Shown here in pieces: positions 14,540 to 23,840 of a stretch of 64,000 nucleotides of DNA. A program made the translations under genes and the position numbers. A model generated the notes under the pieces. The model did not search any database. It was not told the origin of the DNA and saw only the letters and a list, made by a program, of their open reading frames with translations. Origin of the DNA: an uncultured Pelagibacteraceae bacterium. Its GTDB lineage: Bacteria; Pseudomonadota; Alphaproteobacteria; Pelagibacterales; Pelagibacteraceae. The stretch covers positions 219,214 to 283,213 of the forward strand of contig CABZFJ010000001.1 of assembly GCA_902524995.1 (NCBI GenBank), given 5' to 3'. The first letter of the stretch is position 1, and every line of letters starts with the position of its first letter.

Positions 14540-16420
14540 ATGTCTTATTATTTAGGAAATTATTCTTTATATATTGCTTTAATTGCATCTGTTTATTTAA
14601 TTTTTAAGTCATACTTGGATGCAAATTCAGAAAATAAATATTTAGATAAAAACTTTATTTTAATTACTTCAATACAAACTATAATGATCATTGTAAGTTT
14701 TTTTAGTCTAGTTGCAGCTTTTGTAATTTCAGATTTTAGTAATGAAACTGTTTTTAACAATTCTCATACTTTAAAACCTCTATTTTATAAAGTTTCAGGT
14801 ACATGGGGAAATCATGAGGGAAGTTTATTATTATGGTTATTAGTTCTTTCAATTTTTCTATTTATTTTTTTATTAAATTCAAGATCACAAGATACTAAAT
14901 ACAAACTTCTAACGATACTATTTCAACAAATTATTATTTCAGGTTTTCTAGTTTTTATTTTGTTAACCTCCAACCCATTCAAAACGCTTTATCCAATTCC
15001 TAGCGAGGGATTAGGTTTGAACCCTATTTTACAAGACCCTGCTTTAGCTATTCACCCTCCAATTTTATATTTAGGTTATGTAGGAACATCTATTATCTTT
15101 TCAGCTTCACTTGCCTCAATGATTAGTGGAAATATTGGAGAAAAGTGGGCAAGACATATTAAAAAATGGGTTTTGGTATCTTGGGTATTTTTAACAATCG
15201 GTATTTTGCTAGGATCTATATGGGCATATTATGAGCTGGGCTGGGGAGGTTTTTGGTTTTGGGATCCTGTAGAAAATGTTTCATTAATGCCATGGTTTTG
15301 CTTAACAGCACTCCTCCATACTGTAATTGTATTGCAGAAAAGAAATTCGTTTAAAGAGTGGACTATTATTTTATCAATTACAACTTTTTCACTGAGTATG
15401 AGTGGTACTTTTCTTGTTAGGTCTGGAATTTTAAATTCAATTCACACTTTTGCAAACGATCCATCAAGAGGGTTATATATATTAACTTTTCTCTTTATAC
15501 TAATATTGATGTCTATATTAATTTTCTTTTTTAATCAGAATAAAATATCAAACACAGCCAAAGAGAATTTTATTTTAAGTAAAGAGACTGCAATATTAGT
15601 CAATAACTGGTTTATGATGTTTTTTTTATCTGTTGTTCTTGTTGGTACAATTTATCCAATTTTTCTTGAAGTTTTAAATGGTTCAAAAATTTCTGTTGGT
15701 CCACCTTTTTATCATAATCTTTTAATACCTTTCTTAATCCCTTTTTTAATATTCATGAGTTTTGGCCCAAGTTTGAAATGGATTAAAGATAAATTAAAAA
15801 AGTTTAACTATAATATTTTAATTATATTTTTAGTTTCACTACTTATTTCATATGTCATTTTAAAAAAAACAGAGAATTCATTTTTGTTATCTATTCCTCT
15901 GATAGTTTTGAGCATCTATCTTTTATTAGTAACAATTAAGGATTTTTTTGTTAGTAAATCCTCGATTAGCCAAAAAATTTCACATTTTGGTTTTAGTTTA
16001 TTAATCACTAGTATCTTATTGAATGGCCTTTTTTCTAATGAATTCAATTCAAATATGAAAGTAGGAGATGAAAGAATATTCAATGAAAAAGTTGTAAAAT
16101 TAAAAGAAGTTAATGTTACAGATGTGAACAATTATAAATCTCTTAAAGCTAGTTTTGAAGTTACAAATAAAAATTCCTCTTTTGCTTTATACCCAGAAGT
16201 TAGGATTTACCAACAGCCTTTAACTATTACGAGTGAAGCAGATATTAAGACAACATTATTTTCAGATAATTTTTTAGTATTTAATATTCTAAAAGACGAT
16301 GGTTATTATAACGTAAGATATCAATATAAACCCTTAATGATTTGGATATGGATCTCAACTATATTTATTAGTTTTGGTGGTTTATTAAGTGTTATTAGAA
16401 AAAATGAGCAAAAATATTAA
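14540..16420 (+). CDS. ccmF: Heme lyase CcmF
   Basis: 626 residues with about 14 membrane helices. The WWD-type motif GWGGFWFWDPVENVSLMPW is at about residues 235-253, and family marks include SGTWGNHEGSLLLWLL, LAIHPPILYLGYVG, TFLVRSGILNSIHTF and VGPPFYHNLLIPFL. CcmF, with CcmH, attaches heme to apocytochrome c at CxxCH. It ends inside the start of ccmG (17-base overlap). Normal length for the family. Confidence 0.96.
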   Translation: MSYYLGNYSLYIALIASVYLIFKSYLDANSENKYLDKNFILITSIQTIMIIVSFFSLVAAFVISDFSNETVFNNSHTLKPLFYKVSGTWGNHEGSLLLWLLVLSIFLFIFLLNSRSQDTKYKLLTILFQQIIISGFLVFILLTSNPFKTLYPIPSEGLGLNPILQDPALAIHPPILYLGYVGTSIIFSASLASMISGNIGEKWARHIKKWVLVSWVFLTIGILLGSIWAYYELGWGGFWFWDPVENVSLMPWFCLTALLHTVIVLQKRNSFKEWTIILSITTFSLSMSGTFLVRSGILNSIHTFANDPSRGLYILTFLFILILMSILIFFFNQNKISNTAKENFILSKETAILVNNWFMMFFLSVVLVGTIYPIFLEVLNGSKISVGPPFYHNLLIPFLIPFLIFMSFGPSLKWIKDKLKKFNYNILIIFLVSLLISYVILKKTENSFLLSIPLIVLSIYLLLVTIKDFFVSKSSISQKISHFGFSLLITSILLNGLFSNEFNSNMKVGDERIFNEKVVKLKEVNVTDVNNYKSLKASFEVTNKNSSFALYPEVRIYQQPLTITSEADIKTTLFSDNFLVFNILKDDGYYNVRYQYKPLMIWIWISTIFISFGGLLSVIRKNEQKY

Positions 16421-16934
16421 ATATTTAGGATTACTAATAACTTTAATAATAATTTTTATAATCTTGCTCAAGGGATTGAACGTATCTAAAAATTACTCAA
16501 ACGAGAAATTAAAAAGTAAAATAGATTTTTCACTTAATGCAAAAAAACTATTTTCTGATGAAATAATTAATATTTCAGACTTATTTGATAAAAATATTCC
16601 TACAGTAGTAAATATTTGGGCATCTTGGTGTGCACCATGTAGAGAAGAGCATCAGTTTTTAATGAAATTAAAAGATATGAACATAAATATAATTGGAATT
16701 AATTATAAAGACAGTCCGAAAAATGCAAAAAATTTTTTAAGCTTACTGGGAAATCCTTATTCAGAAGTTATTACCGATAATGATGGAACAAAATCAATAG
16801 AATTTGGAGCCATTGGTGTTCCTGAAACTTTTATTATAATTGGTAAAACAAATGAGATAATAAAAAAGTATATTGGTCCATTGACGAGCGAAAATTTAAT
16901 AGAAATAAAAAAATTATTAAAAAAAAATGCTTAA
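16404..16934 (+). CDS. ccmG: Thiol:disulfide interchange protein CcmG/DsbE
   Basis: 176 residues from the ATG at 16404 (MSKNIKYLGLL); the frame extends to 16389 but those residues add nothing. One N-terminal anchor helix is followed by a thioredoxin fold with the active site NIWASWCAPCREEH (Cys76 and Cys79) and the cis-Pro in IGVPETFII. It keeps apocytochrome cysteines reduced for heme attachment. It overlaps ccmF by 17 bases and ccmH by 8, so the set is one translational unit. Confidence 0.94.
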   Translation: MSKNIKYLGLLITLIIIFIILLKGLNVSKNYSNEKLKSKIDFSLNAKKLFSDEIINISDLFDKNIPTVVNIWASWCAPCREEHQFLMKLKDMNINIIGINYKDSPKNAKNFLSLLGNPYSEVITDNDGTKSIEFGAIGVPETFIIIGKTNEIIKKYIGPLTSENLIEIKKLLKKNA

Positions 16935-17286
16935 AATTATAAAATTAATATTACTGCTATATTTTAGTTTTAATTTTTCCTATGCTAATGAAATGAATAC
17001 TAAAGTAGATCAAATTACAAAAAACTTAAGGTGTTTGATATGCCAAGGTCAATCTGTTTACGACTCTCAGTCTGATTTTGCTATAAGTATGAAGCTTGTT
17101 GTAAAAAATAAGATTGATGAAGGTAAAGAAGAAGAAGAAATATATGATTATTTAAAAAATAAATATGGAGAATGGATTGTTTATGAACCAGAATTAAACC
17201 AAAATACATTTTTACTCTGGTCAATACCTTTGATTTTATTCGCTTTTGGCGGCCTTTTAATTATTAGAAAAGTATCTATAAAGTAA
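16927..17286 (+). CDS. ccmH: Cytochrome c-type biogenesis protein CcmH (N-terminal, CcmL type)
   Basis: 119 residues: signal peptide ([20 protein letters not shown]), the redox motif LRCLICQGQSVYDS with Cys36 and Cys39, a three-helix domain, and a C-terminal membrane helix (LLWSIPLILFAFGGLLII). This is the short CcmH form with the LRCxxCQ motif; the TPR part (CcmI) is not fused here and is not seen in the window. Works with CcmF and CcmG in heme ligation. Confidence 0.94.
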   Translation: MLKIIKLILLLYFSFNFSYANEMNTKVDQITKNLRCLICQGQSVYDSQSDFAISMKLVVKNKIDEGKEEEEIYDYLKNKYGEWIVYEPELNQNTFLLWSIPLILFAFGGLLIIRKVSIK

Positions 17287-17300
17287 TAAGGATTTTTAAT

Positions 17301-17786
17301 ATGAAGATTTTAATTAAAACTTTAATTATTTCATTTCTTACTGTCCCATTTTCTAATGCAGAAAATAAATGGAGTTTTTACACTGGCATGTTCGATTTCA
17401 GCGATGATGGTAAGAGAGCAAATCTTTTCGGCGCCGAATATATAAATTTTAATTCAAGCAAAGATATTTTCTTAGGAAATGTTCAACCTGTAACAGGCGC
17501 AATGATAACGGCTGATGATGCAATATATATTTATACAGGTTATCAATTAAATCAAAAATCTAATTCAACTACTTTTTATCCTAGTTTTGCAATTGGATAT
17601 TATGACGAAGGAGATGGCAAGGACTTAGGTCACGAAATTGAATTTAAGACACAAATACAGATATTATTTGATATTTCATCCAATTCTGAATTAGGGATTT
17701 CTTATAATCATATTTCTAATGCAAGTTTAGGAAGCAAAAATCCTGGGGCAAATAGTTATATGTTTAATTTCACGAAAAAATTTTAA
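17301..17786 (+). CDS. PagL/acyloxyacyl hydrolase-like outer-membrane beta-barrel protein
   Basis: 161 residues with a signal peptide (MKILIKTLIISFLTVPFSNA) and an alternating beta-barrel pattern ending in aromatic FNFTKKF, typical of outer-membrane insertion. The segment ELGISYNHISNASLGSKNPG resembles the active-site strand of lipid A 3-O-deacylases, with the His and Ser of the HxSNA motif present. In PagL the third catalytic residue is a Glu a few residues after the NPG/PND turn; here that region reads ANSYMF with no Glu. It could be an inactive relative, a structural barrel, or an enzyme using another acid. It starts 15 bases after ccmH on the same strand. Confidence 0.7.
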   Translation: MKILIKTLIISFLTVPFSNAENKWSFYTGMFDFSDDGKRANLFGAEYINFNSSKDIFLGNVQPVTGAMITADDAIYIYTGYQLNQKSNSTTFYPSFAIGYYDEGDGKDLGHEIEFKTQIQILFDISSNSELGISYNHISNASLGSKNPGANSYMFNFTKKF

Positions 17787-17794
17787 CTTAAGAC

Positions 17795-18949
17795 ATGAGA
17801 TTAAAAAATTGTCATAACTTTTATGACTTTAGAAAACTGGCAAAACAAAAGCTTCCATCTCCAATATTTCATTATATTGATGGGGCTGCAGATGATGAAA
17901 TAACTTATGCAAGAAATAGCAGTGCATTTAATGACGTTGACTTAGTTCCAAATGTCTTAAGAGGTGTTGAAAATGTGGATTTGTCGACAACTATTTTTGG
18001 AAAAAAACTAGATTTACCTTTTTATTGTTCTCCAACAGCTCTGCAAAGGTTATTCCACTACGAAGGAGAAAGAGCGGTTGGAAAAGCTGCACAAAAGTTT
18101 AATACTATGTTTGGAGTTTCAGCATTAGCTACCGTAAGTGTTGAAGAGATATCATCTTTGATTGATACCCCAAAAATGTTTCAATTTTATTTTCATAAAG
18201 ATAGAGGCTTGAATGATTCATGCTTAGAGAGAGCAAAAGCTGCAAAATTTGACGTAATGGCCCTTACTGTTGACACTATTACTGGCGGAAACAGAGAAAG
18301 AGATTTGAGAACTGGCTTTACTTCGCCTCCAAAACTAACATTATCTAGTCTATATAGCTTTGCTACAAAACCTATGTGGGGAATAAATTATTTAACTAAA
18401 GGAAAATTTGAATTACCTCATTTACAAGATTTTGTGAAAGAGGGAACAGATACAAATACTTCGATTGGGCAATATTTTTCTACTATGCTGGATCAATCTA
18501 TGAACTGGGATGATGCTGAGAAATTATGTTCACAGTGGGGAGGCCATTTTGCCCTCAAAGGTGTGATGAGTGTTGAAGATGCTAAAAGAGCAGTAGATAT
18601 TGGATGTACTGGAATAATGGTTTCAAATCATGGAGGAAGACAGTTAGATGGTTCAAGATCCCCTTTTGATCAATTAGCAGAAATTGTGGATGCTGTTGGA
18701 GACAAATTAGATGTAATTTGTGAAGGAGGGTTTCAAAGAGGAACTCATATGCTTAAAGCTTTATCTATGGGTGCTAAAGCATGTGCAGGTGGAAGGTTGT
18801 ATCTTTATGCTTTAGCGGCTGCAGGCCAGGATGGAGTGGAGAGAGCACTTAATCTGTATAAAACTGAATTAGTGAGAGATATGAAATTAATGGGTTGCAC
18901 AAAGATTAGCGATCTGAATAGAAATAATTTAAGATTCCGAAATGTATGA
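17795..18949 (+). CDS. FMN-dependent alpha-hydroxy-acid oxidase/dehydrogenase, copy 1 (LldD-like)
   Basis: 384 residues of the L-lactate dehydrogenase/glycolate oxidase family. Active-site residues are in place: Tyr in FHYIDGAADDE, Tyr in FQFYFHKDR, Asp in ALTVDTITGG, Lys in FALKGVMS, and His/Arg in SNHGGRQLDG. The FMN-phosphate loop reads CEGGFQRGTHM where the family and the next gene have DGGxRRG, so two usually conserved positions differ. It oxidises an L-2-hydroxyacid to the 2-oxoacid at the membrane or in the cytoplasm; lactate, glycolate and mandelate are options. It overlaps copy 2 by ATGA, indicating a tandem duplication in one operon. Confidence 0.88.
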   Translation: MRLKNCHNFYDFRKLAKQKLPSPIFHYIDGAADDEITYARNSSAFNDVDLVPNVLRGVENVDLSTTIFGKKLDLPFYCSPTALQRLFHYEGERAVGKAAQKFNTMFGVSALATVSVEEISSLIDTPKMFQFYFHKDRGLNDSCLERAKAAKFDVMALTVDTITGGNRERDLRTGFTSPPKLTLSSLYSFATKPMWGINYLTKGKFELPHLQDFVKEGTDTNTSIGQYFSTMLDQSMNWDDAEKLCSQWGGHFALKGVMSVEDAKRAVDIGCTGIMVSNHGGRQLDGSRSPFDQLAEIVDAVGDKLDVICEGGFQRGTHMLKALSMGAKACAGGRLYLYALAAAGQDGVERALNLYKTELVRDMKLMGCTKISDLNRNNLRFRNV

Positions 18950-20097
18950 GTTTAAAGAATTGTTACAACTTTGAGGATTTTAGAAAATTAGCAAAAAAAA
19001 GATTACCGTCCCCGATTTTTCATTACATTGATGGAGGTGCGGATGATGAAACCACTTTAAAAAGAAACACAAATTCTTTTGATGATTGTGACTTAGTTCC
19101 TAATATTCTAAGAAGTGTTGGAGAGCCAGATTTGTCAACAACAGTTTTTGGTAGAAAAATAGACATGCCAATTTTTCTATCTCCGACTGCAATGCAAAGT
19201 TTATATCATCCAGATGGAGATAAGGCTTCTGCAAGAGCTGCTGAAAAATTTGGAACGATGTATAGCATGTCTACTATGGCGTCTTTTTCTATTGAAGAGA
19301 TTGCAAATATATCAAGTGGTCCGAAATTATTTCAACTTTACATTCATAAAGATAAATCATTTACGGATGATTTAATTGATAGATGTAAAAGAGCAAATTT
19401 TGATGGTTTATGCTTAACAGTTGATACATTAGTTGCTGGAAATAGAGAAAGAGACCATAGAACTGGATTTACAACACCTCCAAAATTCACCTTAGAAAGC
19501 TTAATGAATTTTGCAATTAAGCCTGGATGGTTGTTTAGATATTTTACTAATAAGAAGTTTGAACTTGCGAATATTAAACATAAAACTGATAAAGGAACTA
19601 ATATCACCAAGTCTGTAATCGACTATGTTAACGAACAGTATGACCCCAAAATGAATTGGGAGGATGCAGAGTACTGTGTCAAAAAATGGGAAGGACCTTT
19701 TGCGTTAAAGGGTGTGATGTCAGTTGAAGATGCTAAAAGAGCAGTAGATATTGGATGTACTGCGATCATAATATCAAATCATGGAGGTAGACAATTGGAT
19801 GGTTCGAGAACCCCTTTTGATCAACTAAAAGCTATTTCAGATGCAGTAGGTGATAAACTTGAAATAATTTTAGATGGAGGGGTTAGAAGAGGAACTCACG
19901 TATTAAAAGCATTAGCCGCTGGAGCAACAGCTTGTAGTTTTGGTAAAGCATTTTTATTTAGTTTAGGAGCAGGTGGACAGCAAGGAGTTGAGAGGCTGCT
20001 TCAAAATATGCACGATGAAATTAGGCGTAATATGATCCTGATGGGCTGCAAAAATGTAAAAGAGTTAGATAGATCAAAGATTATTTACCGAAATTAA
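18946..20097 (+). CDS. FMN-dependent alpha-hydroxy-acid oxidase/dehydrogenase, copy 2 (LldD-like)
   Basis: 383 residues, a close paralogue of the preceding gene: both begin with SLKNCYNFEDFRKLAKKRLP-type sequence and share VMSVEDAKRAVDIGCT. All catalytic positions are present (FHYIDGGADDE, FQLYIHKDK, CLTVDTLVAG, FALKGVMS, SNHGGRQLDG), and the FMN-phosphate loop is the canonical DGGVRRGTHVLKAL. The start ATG overlaps the stop of copy 1. Copies have diverged through the middle region (residues 180-240), so they probably differ in substrate rather than being recent duplicates. An 88-base gap separates it from the aminotransferase. Confidence 0.9.
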   Translation: MSLKNCYNFEDFRKLAKKRLPSPIFHYIDGGADDETTLKRNTNSFDDCDLVPNILRSVGEPDLSTTVFGRKIDMPIFLSPTAMQSLYHPDGDKASARAAEKFGTMYSMSTMASFSIEEIANISSGPKLFQLYIHKDKSFTDDLIDRCKRANFDGLCLTVDTLVAGNRERDHRTGFTTPPKFTLESLMNFAIKPGWLFRYFTNKKFELANIKHKTDKGTNITKSVIDYVNEQYDPKMNWEDAEYCVKKWEGPFALKGVMSVEDAKRAVDIGCTAIIISNHGGRQLDGSRTPFDQLKAISDAVGDKLEIILDGGVRRGTHVLKALAAGATACSFGKAFLFSLGAGGQQGVERLLQNMHDEIRRNMILMGCKNVKELDRSKIIYRN

Positions 20098-20185
20098 ATT
20101 TTAATATAAAAAATATTCATAAATTTTTTCATTTTAAATAAATAGACATGAAGTATGTTTTCAGTTAATTTGTCGACGAAAAATT

Positions 20186-21355
20186 ATGATTGAATTATCA
20201 AAAGCATTAGACCGTTTAGGAACAGAAAGTGCATTCTCTGTTTTAGCTGAGGCAAAAAAATTAGAAGCACAAGGTAAACCAATGATCCATTTAGGCTTGG
20301 GACAACCAGATTTTAAAACTCCAAAACATGTTGTTGAAGCTGCAAAAAAAGCATTAGATGACGGACATCACGGTTATGTTTTGTCAAATGGTATTCCAGA
20401 ATGTCGTGAAGCTGTTGCAAGGTGGGTAAAGAGACTTTACAGTACAGATATTGATCCTAATAGAGTATTAATAATGCCAGGTGGTAAACCAACAATGTAT
20501 TATGCGATCACTTGTTTTGGTGAACCAGGTGCGGAAATAATTCATCCAACACCAGCTTTTCCTATTTATGAATCTATGATTAATTATTCCGGAGCAAAAG
20601 CCGTTCCTTATGATTTGACAGAAGATAAAGATTTAAAATTTGATCCTGATAAACTTTTATCTTTAATAACTGATAAAACTAGACTTTTAATTTTAATAAA
20701 TCCCAATAATCCAACTGGAAGTTTTGTTGAAAGGCCAGCTATAGACTATTTAGCTAAAGAACTAGAAAAATATCCTCACGTAACAATTTTAAGTGATGAA
20801 ATTTATAGTAGGCAAGTTTTTGATTATAAAGAAATGCCAACTTTTTTTAATTACCCAAACTTAAGAGATAGATTAATTGTTTTAGAAGGATGGAGCAAAG
20901 CATATTCAATGACTGGGTGGAGACTAGGATGGAGTTTTTGGCCAGAGCATTTAGTCGAGCATGTAAACAAACTTTTAATTAATAGTGTATCATGTGTAAA
21001 TGCAGCCGCGCAGTATGCTGGTATTGCAGCTTTAGACGGACCAGAGGACTCTATAAAAGATATGCTAGATAAGTTTACATTAAGAAGAAATTTAATTCAT
21101 AAAGGATTAAATGATTTACCTGGTGTTGAGTGTAGTTTACCAGGTGGTGCTTTTTATGCTTTCCCAAATATTAAAGGAACAGGCATGAGTGGGTCTGAGT
21201 TTTGCAAAAAAGCAATGCATGAAGCAGGTGTAGCAATTGTACCAGGGACTGCATTTGGAAAAACATGTAATGATTATGTTAGATTTAGTTTTGCAGCATC
21301 AAGAGATAATATTATGCAAGCTTTAGAAAACATAGGCAAGATGCTATCTAAATAA
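20186..21355 (+). CDS. Class I/II PLP-dependent aminotransferase
   Basis: 389 residues, fold type I. Seen: substrate-entry motif HLGLGQPDFKTP, INPNNPTGSFV, SDEIYSRQVFD, the PLP-lysine motif GWSKAYSMTGWRLGW, and the substrate-carboxylate Arg in DYVRFSFAAS. This is the aspartate-aminotransferase superfamily; the amino donor cannot be decided. Next to 2-hydroxyacid oxidases and a glyoxylate/hydroxypyruvate reductase, a role in converting glyoxylate or another 2-oxoacid to an amino acid is plausible but inferred. It likely has its own promoter in the 88 bases upstream. Confidence 0.9.
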   Translation: MIELSKALDRLGTESAFSVLAEAKKLEAQGKPMIHLGLGQPDFKTPKHVVEAAKKALDDGHHGYVLSNGIPECREAVARWVKRLYSTDIDPNRVLIMPGGKPTMYYAITCFGEPGAEIIHPTPAFPIYESMINYSGAKAVPYDLTEDKDLKFDPDKLLSLITDKTRLLILINPNNPTGSFVERPAIDYLAKELEKYPHVTILSDEIYSRQVFDYKEMPTFFNYPNLRDRLIVLEGWSKAYSMTGWRLGWSFWPEHLVEHVNKLLINSVSCVNAAAQYAGIAALDGPEDSIKDMLDKFTLRRNLIHKGLNDLPGVECSLPGGAFYAFPNIKGTGMSGSEFCKKAMHEAGVAIVPGTAFGKTCNDYVRFSFAASRDNIMQALENIGKMLSK

Positions 21356-21392
21356 ACTGTATTTTTTATAAATTCTTTTGTATTATTAATTA

Positions 21393-22766
21393 ATGAATGA
21401 AACTGTCCAAACAGAGCTAAAAAAAATTCTTAACGGAAGATTTTCAACATCTGAATCTACTAGGTCAAATTATGCTAGAGGTGAGGATACATACAATCCT
21501 ATTTTGTCAAAAGCAGTAGTTTTTCCAGAGACAAATGAGGAAGTTTCTCAAATTCTAAAAATATGTAACGAGCACAAAATTCCGGTTGTTCCTTTTGGAA
21601 CTGGCACTTCTTTAGAGGGCCATGTGGTTGGCAATCAAAATGGAATTACAATTTCATTAGAGAAAATGAATAAAGTAATAAGTGTAAATGCTGAGGATTT
21701 TGATTGTAGGGTTCAAGCAAATGTAACAAGAAAACAATTAAACGAATATTTAAGAGAAGACGGTGTATTCTTCCCAATAGATCCAGGTGCCGATGCTGCT
21801 TTAGGTGGAATGGCATCTACATCTGCTTCAGGAACTATGGCTGTTAAATATGGAACAATGAGAACTGTAGTTTCGGGTCTAACAGTTGTTTTACCAAATG
21901 GAGATATAATCAAAACAGGCGCAAGAGCTAAAAAATCTTCTGCTGGATATAATTTAACTAACTTATTTATAGGATCTGAGGGAACGCTTGGAATTATAAC
22001 TGAGGTACAACTTAGATTATCTCCAATTCCAGAAAGTATTATGAGCGCTGTTTGTTATTTTCCAGACCTTGACTCGGCTGTGAAAACATCCCAAGAGGTT
22101 ATTCAATATGGTGTTCCAATTGCGAGAATTGAAATGTTAAATAAAGATCAGATGGAAATCAGTATTAAATATTCAAAGCTAGAAAACATTAAAGCCTCGC
22201 CAACATTATTTTTTGAATTTCATGGAAGTGAATTATCAAACAATGAGTCTATAAAAATTGTTGAGGAATTATCAAAAAATAATGGTGGAAGTGATTTTCA
22301 ATGGGCGTCTTCACCTGAAGAACAAAAAGTATTATGGAAAGCAAGACATGATGTTTATTATTCTGTAAAAGCCTTAGGAAATGATATGAAAGTTTATTCT
22401 ACAGATGTGTGTGTTCCTATTTCTAAATTAGTTGAATGTATTTCTTGGGCTGAAAAAGAAGTAAAAAGATTGGGATTAACAGCTCCAATGGTCGGGCATG
22501 TGGGTGACGGGAATTTTCATTCTATAATTTTATATGATCCAGATGATGAAGAAAAACAAAAAAAAATTAGACAGTATAGTGATGATCTTATTAATAAAGC
22601 TCTTGAATTAGACGGAACAATTACCGGAGAACATGGAATTGGACTGCAAAAAAAACATTACTTACTTAGAGAACATCCAGATAATTTACCAGTGATGAAG
22701 GCTATTAAAAGAAGCATTGATGTAAACAACATCATGAATCCTGGTAAGGTTTTTGATCTAAATTAA
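21393..22766 (+). CDS. FAD-linked D-2-hydroxyacid oxidase (D-lactate dehydrogenase/GlcD-like)
   Basis: 457 residues. PCMH-type FAD domain: VPFGTGTSLEGHVVG, DPGADAALGGMASTSASGT, KYGTMRTVVSGLTVVLPNG and SEGTLGIITEVQLRL. The C-terminal cap has the metal/substrate motif VGHVGDGNFHSIILYD and GEHGIGLQKKHYL. This matches the single-subunit D-lactate dehydrogenase (cytochrome) branch more than a GlcDEF complex, as no GlcE or GlcF gene is beside it. It complements the L-2-hydroxyacid oxidases upstream and sits 13 bases before the hydroxyacid reductase, so the two may be one operon. Confidence 0.9.
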   Translation: MNETVQTELKKILNGRFSTSESTRSNYARGEDTYNPILSKAVVFPETNEEVSQILKICNEHKIPVVPFGTGTSLEGHVVGNQNGITISLEKMNKVISVNAEDFDCRVQANVTRKQLNEYLREDGVFFPIDPGADAALGGMASTSASGTMAVKYGTMRTVVSGLTVVLPNGDIIKTGARAKKSSAGYNLTNLFIGSEGTLGIITEVQLRLSPIPESIMSAVCYFPDLDSAVKTSQEVIQYGVPIARIEMLNKDQMEISIKYSKLENIKASPTLFFEFHGSELSNNESIKIVEELSKNNGGSDFQWASSPEEQKVLWKARHDVYYSVKALGNDMKVYSTDVCVPISKLVECISWAEKEVKRLGLTAPMVGHVGDGNFHSIILYDPDDEEKQKKIRQYSDDLINKALELDGTITGEHGIGLQKKHYLLREHPDNLPVMKAIKRSIDVNNIMNPGKVFDLN

Positions 22767-22779
22767 CTCAAAAAATAAA

Positions 22780-23733
22780 ATGAAAAAAATTTTAATCACG
22801 AGAAGGCTTTTAAGATCTTGTGAAGATAAAGCAAAAAATTTATTTGATGCAAACTTCAATTTAAACGATGAATTATACTCCCAGAAAAGATTGATTGAAA
22901 TGAGCAAAGGTTGTGATGGTATTTTATCAGCTCTTACAGACAAACTTGATAAAGAAACAATCAATGAATTACCTGATACTATAAAAATTATCTCAAATTT
23001 TGCAGTTGGTTTTGGAAACATAGATTTAGAAGCTGCAAGAAAAAGAAGTATTGCCGTTACAAATACTCCAGATGTATTGACAGATGCTACTGCAGAAATT
23101 GGAGTTTTATTGATATTAGGAGCTTGCAGAAGAGCTTCTGAAGGAATTGAAAAAGCTAGAGAAGGTGGATGGGTTTGGTCTGTAGACATGTTAATAGGCA
23201 AGCAATTAACTGGAACAAGACTTGGAATACTTGGAATGGGAAGAATAGGTCAGAAAATTGCAAAAATTGCGAAATCATTAGGAATGATAATTCATTACCA
23301 CAATCGATCAAAACTAGGCGAAGACAAAGAACAAGGTGCAATTTATCATGACAACTTAAATGATCTTATGAAAGTATCTGATGTGCTATCAGTTTGTTGT
23401 CCAGCATCTATAGAGACAATTAATTTAATAAATAAAGATACTCTAGAGTTATTACCAAAAGGTGCTGTTGTCACAAATGTTGCAAGGGGAGATATTGTTG
23501 ATGATGATGCATTATTAGACGCGCTTGAGAGAAGAAAAGTTTATGCAGTTGGGCTCGATGTATACAAAAATGAACCAAATTTAAATCCTGGATATCTTAA
23601 ACATAAAAGTGCATTTATTCTTCCTCATCTAGGTAGCGCAACAAAGGAAACTAGGACTGCGATGGCTAACCTTGCTATTGATAATTTAGAAGAGTTCTTC
23701 AAGACAGGTGAATGTAAAAACAAAGTTAATTAA
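22780..23733 (+). CDS. D-2-hydroxyacid dehydrogenase (glyoxylate/hydroxypyruvate reductase-like)
   Basis: 317 residues. Rossmann motif LGILGMGRIGQKIAKIA at about residues 148-164, and the catalytic triad Arg in NVARGDIVDDDAL, Glu in YKNEPNLNP and His in LPHLGSATKETR. Closest in style to glyoxylate reductase/D-glycerate dehydrogenase (GyaR, GRHPR). It would reduce glyoxylate or hydroxypyruvate to glycolate or D-glycerate. It follows the FAD oxidase after 13 bases; oxidase and reductase could interconvert the same hydroxyacid/oxoacid pair. Confidence 0.9.
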   Translation: MKKILITRRLLRSCEDKAKNLFDANFNLNDELYSQKRLIEMSKGCDGILSALTDKLDKETINELPDTIKIISNFAVGFGNIDLEAARKRSIAVTNTPDVLTDATAEIGVLLILGACRRASEGIEKAREGGWVWSVDMLIGKQLTGTRLGILGMGRIGQKIAKIAKSLGMIIHYHNRSKLGEDKEQGAIYHDNLNDLMKVSDVLSVCCPASIETINLINKDTLELLPKGAVVTNVARGDIVDDDALLDALERRKVYAVGLDVYKNEPNLNPGYLKHKSAFILPHLGSATKETRTAMANLAIDNLEEFFKTGECKNKVN

Positions 23734-23840
23734 CAATCTCAAGTTGTAATTGGTATTTAAAATTATTCTAACTTTCTAGACAATTTTTTTATTTCAATTT
23801 ATGATTTAAATTTAAAAAATTAATTTTAGAGGGGAAAATA

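Noticed and set aside
22758..23201. 147-codon open frame on the minus strand inside the hydroxyacid reductase gene
   Set aside because: Shadow of the plus-strand coding sequence; Ser/Pro/Ile-rich with no motif.
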